27,123 bases of DNA from Tritrichomonas foetus (Eukaryota > Parabasalia > Tritrichomonadida > Tritrichomonadidae), in assembly GCA_001839685.1 (NCBI GenBank), contig MLAK01001210.1:1-27123 (forward strand). Reading direction: 5' to 3'. Both the position numbers and the translations under genes were made by a program. The notes under the pieces were generated by a model. The model was given only the letters and a program-made list of their open reading frames with translations, searched no databases and was not told where the DNA came from. The stretch's first letter is position 1; every line of letters begins with the position of its first letter. Positions 16,001-24,900 of this stretch are shown here, in pieces.

Positions 16001-19000
16001 AATATCACCATCATGAACCTTTTTAAGTTTTTTACAAGCAACAGGTACTTCACTGGAAATTTGGAAATTTGTTTGTTGAGGAAATGGCTTAAATTTTTTA
16101 GGTACAAAATCACATGTAAAAGTATTTCCTAATTTTGTTGTTAAAATTTCTGGGTCTTTTGTAATACTTGCTGATATTGCACGCATAACTTTTCCAATGA
16201 TTTTATTATTAATGGAATTTTCTTCAGCATTTATATCTTTTTCAGAAAGATAAAATTCATTCACAAAAACTTTTTTAACTGTTTGGAAATTTGGAATTTG
16301 ATAAGGAATGAAATTATATCGTAACCCATTATTTGCAGCTGGTTTAATTTGCCAAATATCTTTATAGTATGATTCTCTGTTTTGTGAATCAATAATTGAA
16401 TTATCTTTTGTTGCTGAAATATAAGTTTTCCATGTTTTAGGACCATATGAAGCTTCTAAAGGAATTGTAATTTCGGTACCAGAAGGTTCAAAAACTCTAC
16501 TATCAAAAGCAAGCTGACTTTGTTCTTCTAATGCAGCAAGAATAGAACCACCACCTGAAACCAATAACGATCCACCTATCATTGATCCTACTGGTGAAAG
16601 AAGTGATTGGAATGATGGTGTTGCAGAAATCGAAGCAATTTTCTTTGGTTCAAGAACTTGAACATCACGGGTTATTATAATTTCTTGTGATTGGAAACCA
16701 TCATCAAAATCATCATCCAAATCTGGATTATTTGAATGTTTTGCTGATGGAGGAATAATTACCTCATCTTCTTTTTGTTGTATCTCAATTTCTTTAAGTT
16801 CACTCAGTCTTATTTGTGTTGGAACAATTCCGTTCAAATAAGCAATCGCTTCTTTAAAGTTAACTGTTCTAACTTGTATTCTACAATGAAAACATGAACG
16901 AAGAGGTTCTGTTAATACAGTAAAGATTGGTGCATGGTCTTTTGGAATAAGTGTAGAAAATACTGTTGAATAATAAGCAGTATCAGCAAGATTAGAGTTT
17001 GAGTGTTGCATGTAATTTATTTTAAGAAGTTGTGCAATTGTGTCTTTTCCTTTAATTGTGTTAGGTGCACATTTTTCATAAATTTTATGAAAATGATAAG
17101 AAAGTACAAAACAAATTGTATGTAATTCATGAGGAGCTGCTTCCATAAAAGCAATTGCTAAATCAAGAAATTCTTTATATTGTCGATAAACCATTAGTTT
17201 GGCAGCCGCGACATAATAAATCATGGGTGCAGCTAATCTTGATTGAACAGCATCATATGGAATAGATGTTATATTAATAAAGTTATTCAATATTTCCATT
17301 CCTTTCTTTAATTTCTCATTTCCTGCAGGAAAATCAATTCCTTTTGCATCCATTGCAGCTTTAAAGAAATCATCGCCACCTGATTTTGAAATCGATACCT
17401 TCAAATAAGGAACAAGGAATGAATCACCAAATTGCTCAACAGGATTAACAAATGTTTCAATTTTTACTGGATCACCATGCAATAATCGAATTGCATCATT
17501 TAATCGCTGACGAGCTTTTTCCATTGGTGATGTTGCTTCTTTAGGTAGTTCTTTACTCCATGTTTTTGTTATCTGATGTATCAAAGTCTTAAAGATATCA
17601 ATATAATCAGTCGGTTCATCACCAGTTCTTTCATTGAATTCACCCAGAATTGAATAAATATTATCAACAGTTTTTAGGATGTTGGAATAGTTTCCTTTAA
17701 ATGTTTCATCTTTCACTGCTTTTTGAACGTTGTGTAATTCTTTAGTTACATCATTTAATATCAATTTTAATTCAGTATCATATAAATAATATTCTGTTAA
17801 ATGACAAAGTTTCCAACGAGCGAGCGATAAATAATTAAGCGAATTCATACATTGTATAGAAATTCCATATGGAAACACGAATCCGGGTAATAAATCTAAT
17901 TGCGCTCGTAATTCTGCAATTGGATTAACAAGTTGTTGTGGAATTGCAATTGTTAAAGCATATCTCAGCAAAGAGATTTTATCAAGTTGGTGAGAAATAA
18001 ATTTGACTATAAATTTATTGTGAATTGATGATTCACCAAAAGCTAATTGCGCAATTGCATCTCTTAACTGATTATTTGCACAATCAAGATCATTTAAAAC
18101 TTCAATTAAATCATATGATTGAACCACCATTTGTGATGTCAGATCATTTATTGTCGAAAAAAGTGAAAAAATTATTTCGAGTATATTAATAATGTAGCAT
18201 TCCCTTGACGAATTATCGTATTTATCTGCATTATTGTAGATTTCTGTGAGCTCACATGCGTATTTCTCAATTTTTGAAGAATTTGCTATTAATAAAGGCT
18301 CGTTGAAGTGTTGAATCAATTCATTTAAACCTTTAATTATTTGTTTGATTGTTTTCTTATCATTTTTAGGATTTATTTCTGATGATTCAGCAATGTCTAA
18401 CATTTTTAAAGATGATTCAAGAAGTAAAATTATTGATCGTAGGGCTGTAAATGCCGTCATGGAATTTATTGGTTGTGAAGTAGAATCAATGATGAAAAAT
18501 ACTTTATCATTCAGTTTTTGAATAATCGTATTATATTTTTCTCCAATTTTTGGATTTTCATTTGATAATGAATCAATAGTTCTTCCAAGAATTTGAAGAT
18601 TTTTCGACAGTTTGGCTAAAGATTCAACTTTTGAATGACTTAAGTTTCTTTTGGAGATGTTATCAATATTTTGGCTAATTTCATCCAATTGTTTGATCAT
18701 TTCATCATTTTTTATATGAAGGATTGTTCCTTCTGAACTTTTTACTGTTGTTGATGGATTTATAAACAGCATAACTAGTTCTGCTAATTCAAAAATAATA
18801 TTTTTTGGAGTTGTTAATTCATCGATTTGCTTTTTCATTTCAATCAAACTAGTAGTTGCTGTTATTGGGCTGTTAATGATATTTCCAACATTGGTGGAGT
18901 ATATTGACGATTCATTATATTCTAACAGATGTAGTGACCTTAAAAATTGATTGTATGCAATGATGAGATCATTAGATTGTTTTCTTAAGTCTGGGTCATT

Positions 19001-20026
19001 AAGTAATTGAGAAAACAAGAATTCAAAATCATTTTGGGATTCAGAAAAAAATGAAATCAATCTTATAACAACTGGTTTCAAACAAATATATTCACTAAAA
19101 GCGCATGTAATATCATCAAAAAGGCTTGAAATTTCAATCAAAGGACTTTCAACCAAGTTTATAGATTCACTTGGTGATGAATTTAAGATTGACTGAATGA
19201 TACTTTGAATATAAATTGCAGATTGTGCAATTGATTGTGGAGTTGTTAATGTACTTGGAAGAGCATTCCTGTATATTATCAGGTAATCAAAATAATATAA
19301 CAGTTCACTTACCAGTTTTGTAAAAGATAGTTTTACAATTTGATCCAAATGACCACATAGAAAGCTAAAATTAAGAATTTGATTGCGATAATTAAATAAT
19401 TCCGAGTCTGAAATTGAAAAAAGCATCAAATCACAACTTTCTTGAGATTTAGATATGATTTTATCAACTGTCTGAATTAAAATTACAAATGTATTTATTA
19501 ATTCTCTGAACTGGGGATTCTCTATGGAAACGTTGTTAAGTTCATTCGAGATTTTGGATAAAATTATAGACAACTGATGAATAATTTGAGAAGGCGTATA
19601 AACATCAATAAATGATTCAGTTTCTTCCATTAAATCAAACATGCTAAATTTGATATTATTGATACAATCAAAAATTTTCTTTTTCTCATTTTCATCGGGT
19701 AAAATAGTTGTATGAGCATATAAAAGTGCTATTTTAGACAAGTTTTCATTAATATAGCACTTGAGATCACTAGCATCTGGTGGAATTATATCAGACACCT
19801 TTTTTTGTTCTTCTTCGATATCTTCACTACTTATAAGTTCCGGTAATAGCTTATCAATATGTTTGGTGGTTGGTTTTTCTTGTGATAATAGGAAATGCAT
19901 CGATTGAAAATCAGATTGATTTAACTTTTCATTGCTAAGATTGTCATTCAAATTTTGGTTTTGAAAAGCCAGTTTATATCCATCAATTCTCGAAAGGAGT
20001 TGCAGCTGATACTGACACTGACTCAT
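13076..20026 (-). CDS. Giant DOCK-family protein with C-terminal DHR-2 GEF domain
   Basis: A 2316-aa protein. The last about 450 residues (about 1860-2310) follow the DHR-2 order of DOCK Rho-GTPase exchange factors. Lobe A has Y-Q-Y-R-C-M-M-R-L-A-D-Q-F, then E-R-L-K-W-L-K-E-I and Q-A-F-F-A-Q-M-R-V-A-A-L-I. F-Y-F-L-L-G-E-R follows, where DOCKs have the Y-Y-R-V-G-F-Y type strand. Lobe C has N-A-I-D-L-L-L-K-S-R, then G-L-V-G-I-S-P-L-V-H-S, aligning with the nucleotide-sensor loop V-N-A-G-P-L; the sensor valine is V2223. Residues about 1300-1850 form a helical solenoid, as in DOCKs. The N-terminal 1000 residues are helical and unassigned, and I could not identify a DHR-1 C2 domain. Likely role: activating a Rac/Cdc42-like GTPase for actin control. 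The ATG at 20026 follows a TCAAATTTT stretch by 15 nt; an in-frame ATG at 20113 would add 29 aa. Confidence 0.78.
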   Translation of the reverse strand: MSQCQYQLQLLSRIDGYKLAFQNQNLNDNLSNEKLNQSDFQSMHFLLSQEKPTTKHIDKLLPELISSEDIEEEQKKVSDIIPPDASDLKCYINENLSKIALLYAHTTILPDENEKKKIFDCINNIKFSMFDLMEETESFIDVYTPSQIIHQLSIILSKISNELNNVSIENPQFRELINTFVILIQTVDKIISKSQESCDLMLFSISDSELFNYRNQILNFSFLCGHLDQIVKLSFTKLVSELLYYFDYLIIYRNALPSTLTTPQSIAQSAIYIQSIIQSILNSSPSESINLVESPLIEISSLFDDITCAFSEYICLKPVVIRLISFFSESQNDFEFLFSQLLNDPDLRKQSNDLIIAYNQFLRSLHLLEYNESSIYSTNVGNIINSPITATTSLIEMKKQIDELTTPKNIIFELAELVMLFINPSTTVKSSEGTILHIKNDEMIKQLDEISQNIDNISKRNLSHSKVESLAKLSKNLQILGRTIDSLSNENPKIGEKYNTIIQKLNDKVFFIIDSTSQPINSMTAFTALRSIILLLESSLKMLDIAESSEINPKNDKKTIKQIIKGLNELIQHFNEPLLIANSSKIEKYACELTEIYNNADKYDNSSRECYIINILEIIFSLFSTINDLTSQMVVQSYDLIEVLNDLDCANNQLRDAIAQLAFGESSIHNKFIVKFISHQLDKISLLRYALTIAIPQQLVNPIAELRAQLDLLPGFVFPYGISIQCMNSLNYLSLARWKLCHLTEYYLYDTELKLILNDVTKELHNVQKAVKDETFKGNYSNILKTVDNIYSILGEFNERTGDEPTDYIDIFKTLIHQITKTWSKELPKEATSPMEKARQRLNDAIRLLHGDPVKIETFVNPVEQFGDSFLVPYLKVSISKSGGDDFFKAAMDAKGIDFPAGNEKLKKGMEILNNFINITSIPYDAVQSRLAAPMIYYVAAAKLMVYRQYKEFLDLAIAFMEAAPHELHTICFVLSYHFHKIYEKCAPNTIKGKDTIAQLLKINYMQHSNSNLADTAYYSTVFSTLIPKDHAPIFTVLTEPLRSCFHCRIQVRTVNFKEAIAYLNGIVPTQIRLSELKEIEIQQKEDEVIIPPSAKHSNNPDLDDDFDDGFQSQEIIITRDVQVLEPKKIASISATPSFQSLLSPVGSMIGGSLLVSGGGSILAALEEQSQLAFDSRVFEPSGTEITIPLEASYGPKTWKTYISATKDNSIIDSQNRESYYKDIWQIKPAANNGLRYNFIPYQIPNFQTVKKVFVNEFYLSEKDINAEENSINNKIIGKVMRAISASITKDPEILTTKLGNTFTCDFVPKKFKPFPQQTNFQISSEVPVACKKLKKVHDGDIVNPIKPEKSTHEELLSSSINSLSRFLDVISAYNVGPLVSFLSIFEKDELDPILLPWIYNNFSPKHYQKHFFSRYLVSVATFTRQVFLERSDNTELSNTLKALPYLMRIAVVSALAYSAKNPEVCVFSNTKSASSIYDFVDAISFIISCVASYAISKEINKQLLIFLSAIAPCCHELAFLATYNAYLRNLNNCEAIHFVGRFALSPLSAELMIAKFKLSSIRYFAPQKEFIIALANYNERILDNIISIASTIFSSNIQKLILQYISTFAEIAGIIENLDDKESISILADQFTSYINVVIHHYQSLLIRNYTSLAEQFLIPLLLTICYTPEENLINYFVELEESDKIIFINFLYSAMINILTISGSPHPFDELPPFKSRKQKIQYLLDQKIKTYYVNYTLFHEFTIRISKFLLTYLKHLQFSENLLPSATHLIISLMNRHQFSHNYGICAVLLAKLISKHSEIFYSHSTDTFSSIFSFCYKLLSRELRIARATCVAILVHLLYDEYMLNDRMTITELRIAEVHQFNLLSCSRRQVELLNILLIKIDLFTNSFSIKLFVEAAEKIIKRLLGIHSLVKYKLFERKSQDYQYRCMMRLADQFVDIPNERLKWLKEIVNFNFINGFIPQAFFAQMRVAALISRVLKLKGIEIPFSSIELPEDEDHIEIDENKSVYYDSPDFTLDGLNNVYIESLKYAIDASLIKQYSTIVSSLGLANSTPVEQIRTPQFYFLLGERVKGETVSMKIFSILISTSEEFLNFLFDEEIGMFPKKLKVLIFDSLTQAENNMRNGRFLISVQPESLVEFEGSSNIFYTDFVVPTESWDSISITRTFLKTNKPLPNAVLFVEAKKVVIRTITKKDLLLSKVKNAIDLLLKSRSMTRNLKGLVGISPLVHSLSAVFLKDNGYAQEILTAHHSGYKDIQDLAISLIQDVSETMNLYAEKVRDVKNAADAIDKYRTIKIALELFIQRLHLTGFSFVTL

Positions 20027-20344
20027 CAAAATAAAATTTGATGTATTGAAAATTAAATTATTCACAATTTTTCTGAATATTGGCCAATTATCTACACAAT
20101 TCCCCCATCTCATTATTTTATCAATTATCTCATTTTCATATCACATATCATATCACGAAAAAAAAACTTGTCTTTCACCAATCATTATTGAATCATTGAA
20201 GTATATCATAGCTATAAATGATTACTTATTATTGTTTCCAAATCTTGGTAAAATATTATTTGAAAAAGAAAAGAGTGATAAAATGTGAATTTATATTTTA
20301 CCAAATGATCATATTTTATGAGCAAATTATTTGTTATATATTGC
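20027..20344. other. DOCK upstream / CFAP299 downstream spacer
   Basis: A 318-bp region. Next to the DOCK ATG is TCAAATTTT on the minus strand, a weak initiator candidate. Repeated ATATCA/TATCAT words lie at 20140-20160. The CFAP299 3' flank is AT-rich. No ORF of note is seen except the possible 29-aa N-terminal extension of DOCK. Confidence 0.45.
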
Positions 20345-21040
20345 TCATACTTTCCTACGTGATGTATGCACATATAATACACAGTGCAAATAGTTAGCAT
20401 CTTCAATATCATATCGAATTGTATTACCACCTGGTTTTTCTGTCATTAAAGGATCAAGACTAAACTCTTTCATATCTCTCCTATTATTGATCACTATACC
20501 CTTATCATTATCTCCATGTACTTCGAAGCTACTTGTTTCATTGTGGCTAATGGTTCTTGTTTTCCAGTTAAAGAAGCTCATATCAGAAGTTGTTGGCATG
20601 AGCTTCTTTTTCTTTTTGAAGTAGTTAAGCCAATCTTCATTTCGAAGTCTATCCGAATAATCGATGTATCCACTCACCTCTTGTCCAGAATGATTGAAAT
20701 CTCTTATAAATATTAAAGCTGTTTTTTGTCCATTCCTTACTTCATCTTCAATTTCAGCTAACTTTTCCATTAGTGGAGAAAAACCTAAATCACATCCCTG
20801 ATGAGCGAGCGGAACTTGTGCGCTTCGTTTCATGTTCTTTTGATCTAATAGCTCTTGCTTCTTTTGTTCAAACTTTCGTCTCTCCATAACTTCTGAGCCA
20901 CCAACACATCCTAACTCAAATAGTTGTCGTGCAACATCACGAGTCCCTAAATAAAATAAATGCTCCTGTGTAATTTTTGCATCTAAGTAATCTTCATATG
21001 TTTCATATTGGGCAACAATTTCGTGCTCAAGGGTTGTCAT
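20345..21040 (-). CDS. CFAP299: CFAP299 (C4orf22-like) flagellum-associated protein
   Basis: A 231-aa protein; vertebrate CFAP299 is about 233 aa. Matching blocks run the whole length: F/Y-E-D-Y-L-D-A-K-I-T with L-F-Y-L then A-R-Q-L-F-E-L-G near the N-terminus; A-L-I-F-I-R-D-F-N, then G-Q-E-V-S-G-Y-I-D-Y-S-D-R-L in the centre (about 108-132); and D-M-S-F-F-N-W after it. The C-terminus ends H-T-S-R-R-K-V, matching the family's H-V-T-R-R-K tail. It is a conserved protein of motile cilia; its molecular role is not well defined. Its presence supports a flagellated organism. It is divergent from the cyclase gene by 929 bp. The stop is TGA, showing that TGA is not reassigned. No clear TCA initiator was found close to its ATG. 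Confidence 0.94.
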   Translation of the reverse strand: MTTLEHEIVAQYETYEDYLDAKITQEHLFYLGTRDVARQLFELGCVGGSEVMERRKFEQKKQELLDQKNMKRSAQVPLAHQGCDLGFSPLMEKLAEIEDEVRNGQKTALIFIRDFNHSGQEVSGYIDYSDRLRNEDWLNYFKKKKKLMPTTSDMSFFNWKTRTISHNETSSFEVHGDNDKGIVINNRRDMKEFSLDPLMTEKPGGNTIRYDIEDANYLHCVLYVHTSRRKV

Positions 21041-21969
21041 TTTCGTTTATATATTTTTAGAGAAAATTGAGTACATCAACATTTCTAAACTCTTGATTTG
21101 TAACGTATTTTTATCTTTGAAATATTTGATGTTATCCTCTTTGAATTAATGAATGAGGTTAGTGTCATGAAATTATGTGAAAATTGTAAAGTTCTCTTTA
21201 GATAAGGAAAGAAAAACGATAAATATCATTTTTACTCGCATTTTTATTTCTTTCAAGCAGAAATTCAATAATTATTTTAATATAGCAATCAAATTTTCGT
21301 TATTAGCATGAGAATGATTGAAAAGTTATATAAAAAGTGCAATGGATCCTAATTTTATGAAGAATGAAGCGATTCAGAGTTTCCCTTATCACGATGGATA
21401 AATGAATTTTGTATGTAAATATTAATTTTTCTGAAGAAATGTTTCTATGTTGGTAAACTTTTTCTAATAGTATTTCAAAGATGTCTCAATTGATCTATCA
21501 TAATCTGAGAAACTCTGAAGCAATCTCAATGATATTTTTTGTGATTCATCTTTTGTTTCCCTGATTTATAAGTCTGAATTTTGCTAAATTATTCACAAAA
21601 GTTAATAATTGCAATAAGCATATTAACTTCGTATTTTATCAATTTTTGCGAATGGATTATTTTGTTTAGTATTCAAAAAATATTGACAATTTTCAAAAAG
21701 TTGCACTTTCAAATTTGAAAGAATTAAATACATTCAATATTTATTTTCAATATTCCAAAATTAAAACAACGTTAAAACTTTTTCTAAAATCAAATTGAAT
21801 TATCATTGAAAAATAATGATCTATCATATCCTCCATTTCCTGTACTAATTTAACATAATAGCGTCTCCTCAAAGATTAAAGAAAACTTTTCATTGAAGTA
21901 AATTCGTCATATATTATTGAAAAATTCAGTAACATCTCAGAAACCAAAAATATTGAAAATAAAATTCTA
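21041..21969. other. Long divergent spacer (CFAP299 / cyclase)
   Basis: A 929-bp noncoding region between two 5' ends, the longest spacer here. Visible structure: a perfect 16-bp palindrome CTTTCAAATTTGAAAG (21706-21721); an 11-bp inverted repeat pair TTCAGAGTTTC (21373-21383) and GAAACTCTGAA (21509-21519); and TCATATATTATTG at 21907, an initiator-like word about 60 nt before the cyclase ATG. I see no ORF, tRNA or other RNA gene. Confidence 0.5.
21706..21721. repeat. Perfect 16-bp palindrome CTTTCAAATTTGAAAG
   Basis: It is self-complementary over all 16 bases and lies about 250 bp upstream of the cyclase start. In DNA this AT-rich such a palindrome may arise by chance, so it is only a candidate regulatory site. 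Confidence 0.5.
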
Positions 21970-24900
21970 ATGATGAGGCCTTTAGTGGAAGCATCCATCG
22001 TTTCACGATCACAAGACAATGCAGAATCTATAAGTACACGGAATAAACTTGTGAATGGGATGTTTTCATTCTTTGATTTTATATTTCCAATCGCGAATCA
22101 ATTTGAACAGTATGGACATTTCAATTCTTTTATATATGCAATTGTATACATTTATGTATTACTACAAAACATCTTCACTTCGCTTTGGTCTGCGCAGACA
22201 TGCTGGCTTTTTGGAAATGAAAAAACGATTGACACTGTTGATTACCTTTCTAAAATATTTTGGCTTATTACTATCAAAATAGATTTTGATGATTCTTCAA
22301 CAACATTTCAAGAAAGAAGAAATTATCGAGAAAATTTAGGATTTTCGATGTTAATTTTTGATGCAGGATACATTGGAAATTTATTCATAGCACATATAGT
22401 CATTTTTATTTTGTTTATAGCAATCGTTGTTATGCAGTTTTTGATCTATCGAAAAAATCATCATTTAGACAAATGGACTATTCGGCTTTCACGATTTTTT
22501 TATGAAATTATTTCACAGATATTAATTCTACCGATTAGTGCTTTCATTGGCGCATCTCTTTTATTAGTGATTAAATTGAAAAACAGCATTTATTGGGCAT
22601 ATGTAATTATTGGCATAATAATCCTTCTTACCTATTTGTCATTTTATATGCTTATGTTGAGAATAACTACGAGATCAACAATTATTCATAAATCAATCAG
22701 TGGGACTTTTGAATTTAAGCCAGTTTTTTATTTGTATTTATTTAATGCAATATATGGAATTCTTAATTATTTATTTCAAATTTTTCCAGTATTTATGATG
22801 ATTTTTTGTCAGATTTCTCACGCAGCGCTGATTGTTTATATTTTTGTTGTCGCTAATACAATGCTTCCTTTTTATACCATTGCTGGAAATGTTATGTTTT
22901 TTGTTACCACAATGGTAGGGCCTATTCTCGACATTGTCAGCATTGCCGCCTACATCGATAAAACTAAACTTGTTCCAGTTCTTTTACTGATTTTTTGGGG
23001 TGTTGGAATTGTTGTTTCTGCTATAATATTTAGTTTTATAGTATTTTACAGAATCAAGAAAATATGTAACGAATTAACTTATGAAAAAGGAAAGGAATAT
23101 AAAATTAATGATTCTTTTGAGCTCTATAATAGTTTAAAGTTAAAAGAAAACGAAAACAAATCACTTTGTTACATGCGAGTAGCTTTCACTAATTCACTCG
23201 AGTCGTTTATTGACTTTTCTTTAACAAGTTATATTTTGGATAATTTTGATTCAAATCGATCACAAATTGCGACAATGCAAATTTTATCCTATTTCCCATC
23301 TGAATCTCGTCATATGAACTTAGTTTTTTCTTGTGCTAGCGCAAAAAATGATTTGAAGATTGAAGAAAGATTTCTTGTTTATCAAGTTTATCGATTAAAA
23401 TCTTTACGACAAACTTCAACATCTAGTGATTCAAATGAAATTTTGACTAAATTGCGAACTCAAACAGAACAATGTATTGGTGACGTTGTAATGTTTTGGA
23501 AGTCTAATAATCCAGATATTACTTATTTCGAGCACCTTTCTAAAGAAGAAAGCAAACTGGATTCGTTGTGGATTAAGTCCATTCGAGATTATCCGAATAG
23601 TTCAAAATTTTGTGAAGAATATATTCGATTTTTGTTGGAATGCTCAACAGATTTTGTTAAAGCGATCTACCTTAAACAAAGAGCTGATATGATTGAAATG
23701 GGAAGAAACTTTAGCATCGATATATCATTTCGATCAATGGCTGGATCTTTCCCAAATTATATTAAAAAAGGATTAATAAATACCAAAGGGAAAGTAATTT
23801 GGAAAAATAGTCAATGTGATTCTGAAGCATCAAATAATGAAACCAATCAATCAATATTTAATCAAGCTGATTCCAATTCATCAAGTATTTCACAATCGAG
23901 TTCATCTAGTTCAAGTATTTCATCTGTTGAAGATATAGAACTCGAAGCTGAAGTTGAGGATAAAGTTTCCAAATTTTTATTGACACATTCAAAACTTCGA
24001 ATGGCTCTATTTCACGCACTCAAAGGAAGGAGTCATTTTTCGATAACATGGATGCCAATATCGTTTATCATTGCATTTTTTATAAGTATTGCAGCATTTA
24101 TTGGATTTTACTTTTATATTAAAAATGTATATAGTGAAAGACAAGATTCGATGCTACTTCTTTTATATTGTGCAAAAACCCGATTTTTCCATGGACTTGC
24201 ATCTCTTTCTCTTTTCCTTGAATATAGTGAATCTGTTCAAAAATTTAACTTATCTTCGATTATCCATGTTCAATGCGATCAGCCATCATATTTGCCGATT
24301 GAGAGTGAGTTTCCTTTAAATTATATTGCCTTATCTTTTGCACAAGATAGTAAAACTTCATTAAATCAAATGATAACCCAAGTTGCAAAAATGGCAATGA
24401 ACTCATTGAATATTCATGAAATGGCAAATGCTTTGGTAACAAAAGATGATATATTTAGTATCTGTTGGGGTGGTAAGAATATAACGATTGAAAAAGAAAG
24501 CCTTAAGAATTTAGTCTCTTTTTCATATTATAATCAGCAGAGACTTGCAGCTAATATGCATCATGATCATTTTTATCAGGACAACAACTTTTGCGAATTA
24601 CTGATAAATTGGAATATGATAAGTCAAAAATCTAATGACTTAATGGATGATATTATCAAATACCAAGACTCAAGAGCCGACACAATAAGCCACTCCTCAT
24701 TAATTTTCTTAATTGCACTGCCGATTGCCATTTTCATTATATTATTTATTCCAATCATGTTATGCTCATTAATATTTGTTAATTATATGAATAAAATAGC
24801 GAATGCTTTATCAAGTATGTCGAAAGAAATGAAGGACCTATCTACAAAACCTTTGAGAAAAGGTGATCAAGATGTGAGTGCTCAAATCACAAGCGAGCCT

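Noticed and set aside
15766..16113. 115-aa minus-strand frame inside the DOCK gene
   Set aside because: Alternative frame of the large gene, with shifted copies of its codons and no independent signal.
20027..20113. 29-aa N-terminal extension of the DOCK protein from the upstream ATG
   Set aside because: The extension has no clear initiator, while a TCA-type word lies just before the inner ATG. Kept only as a possibility.
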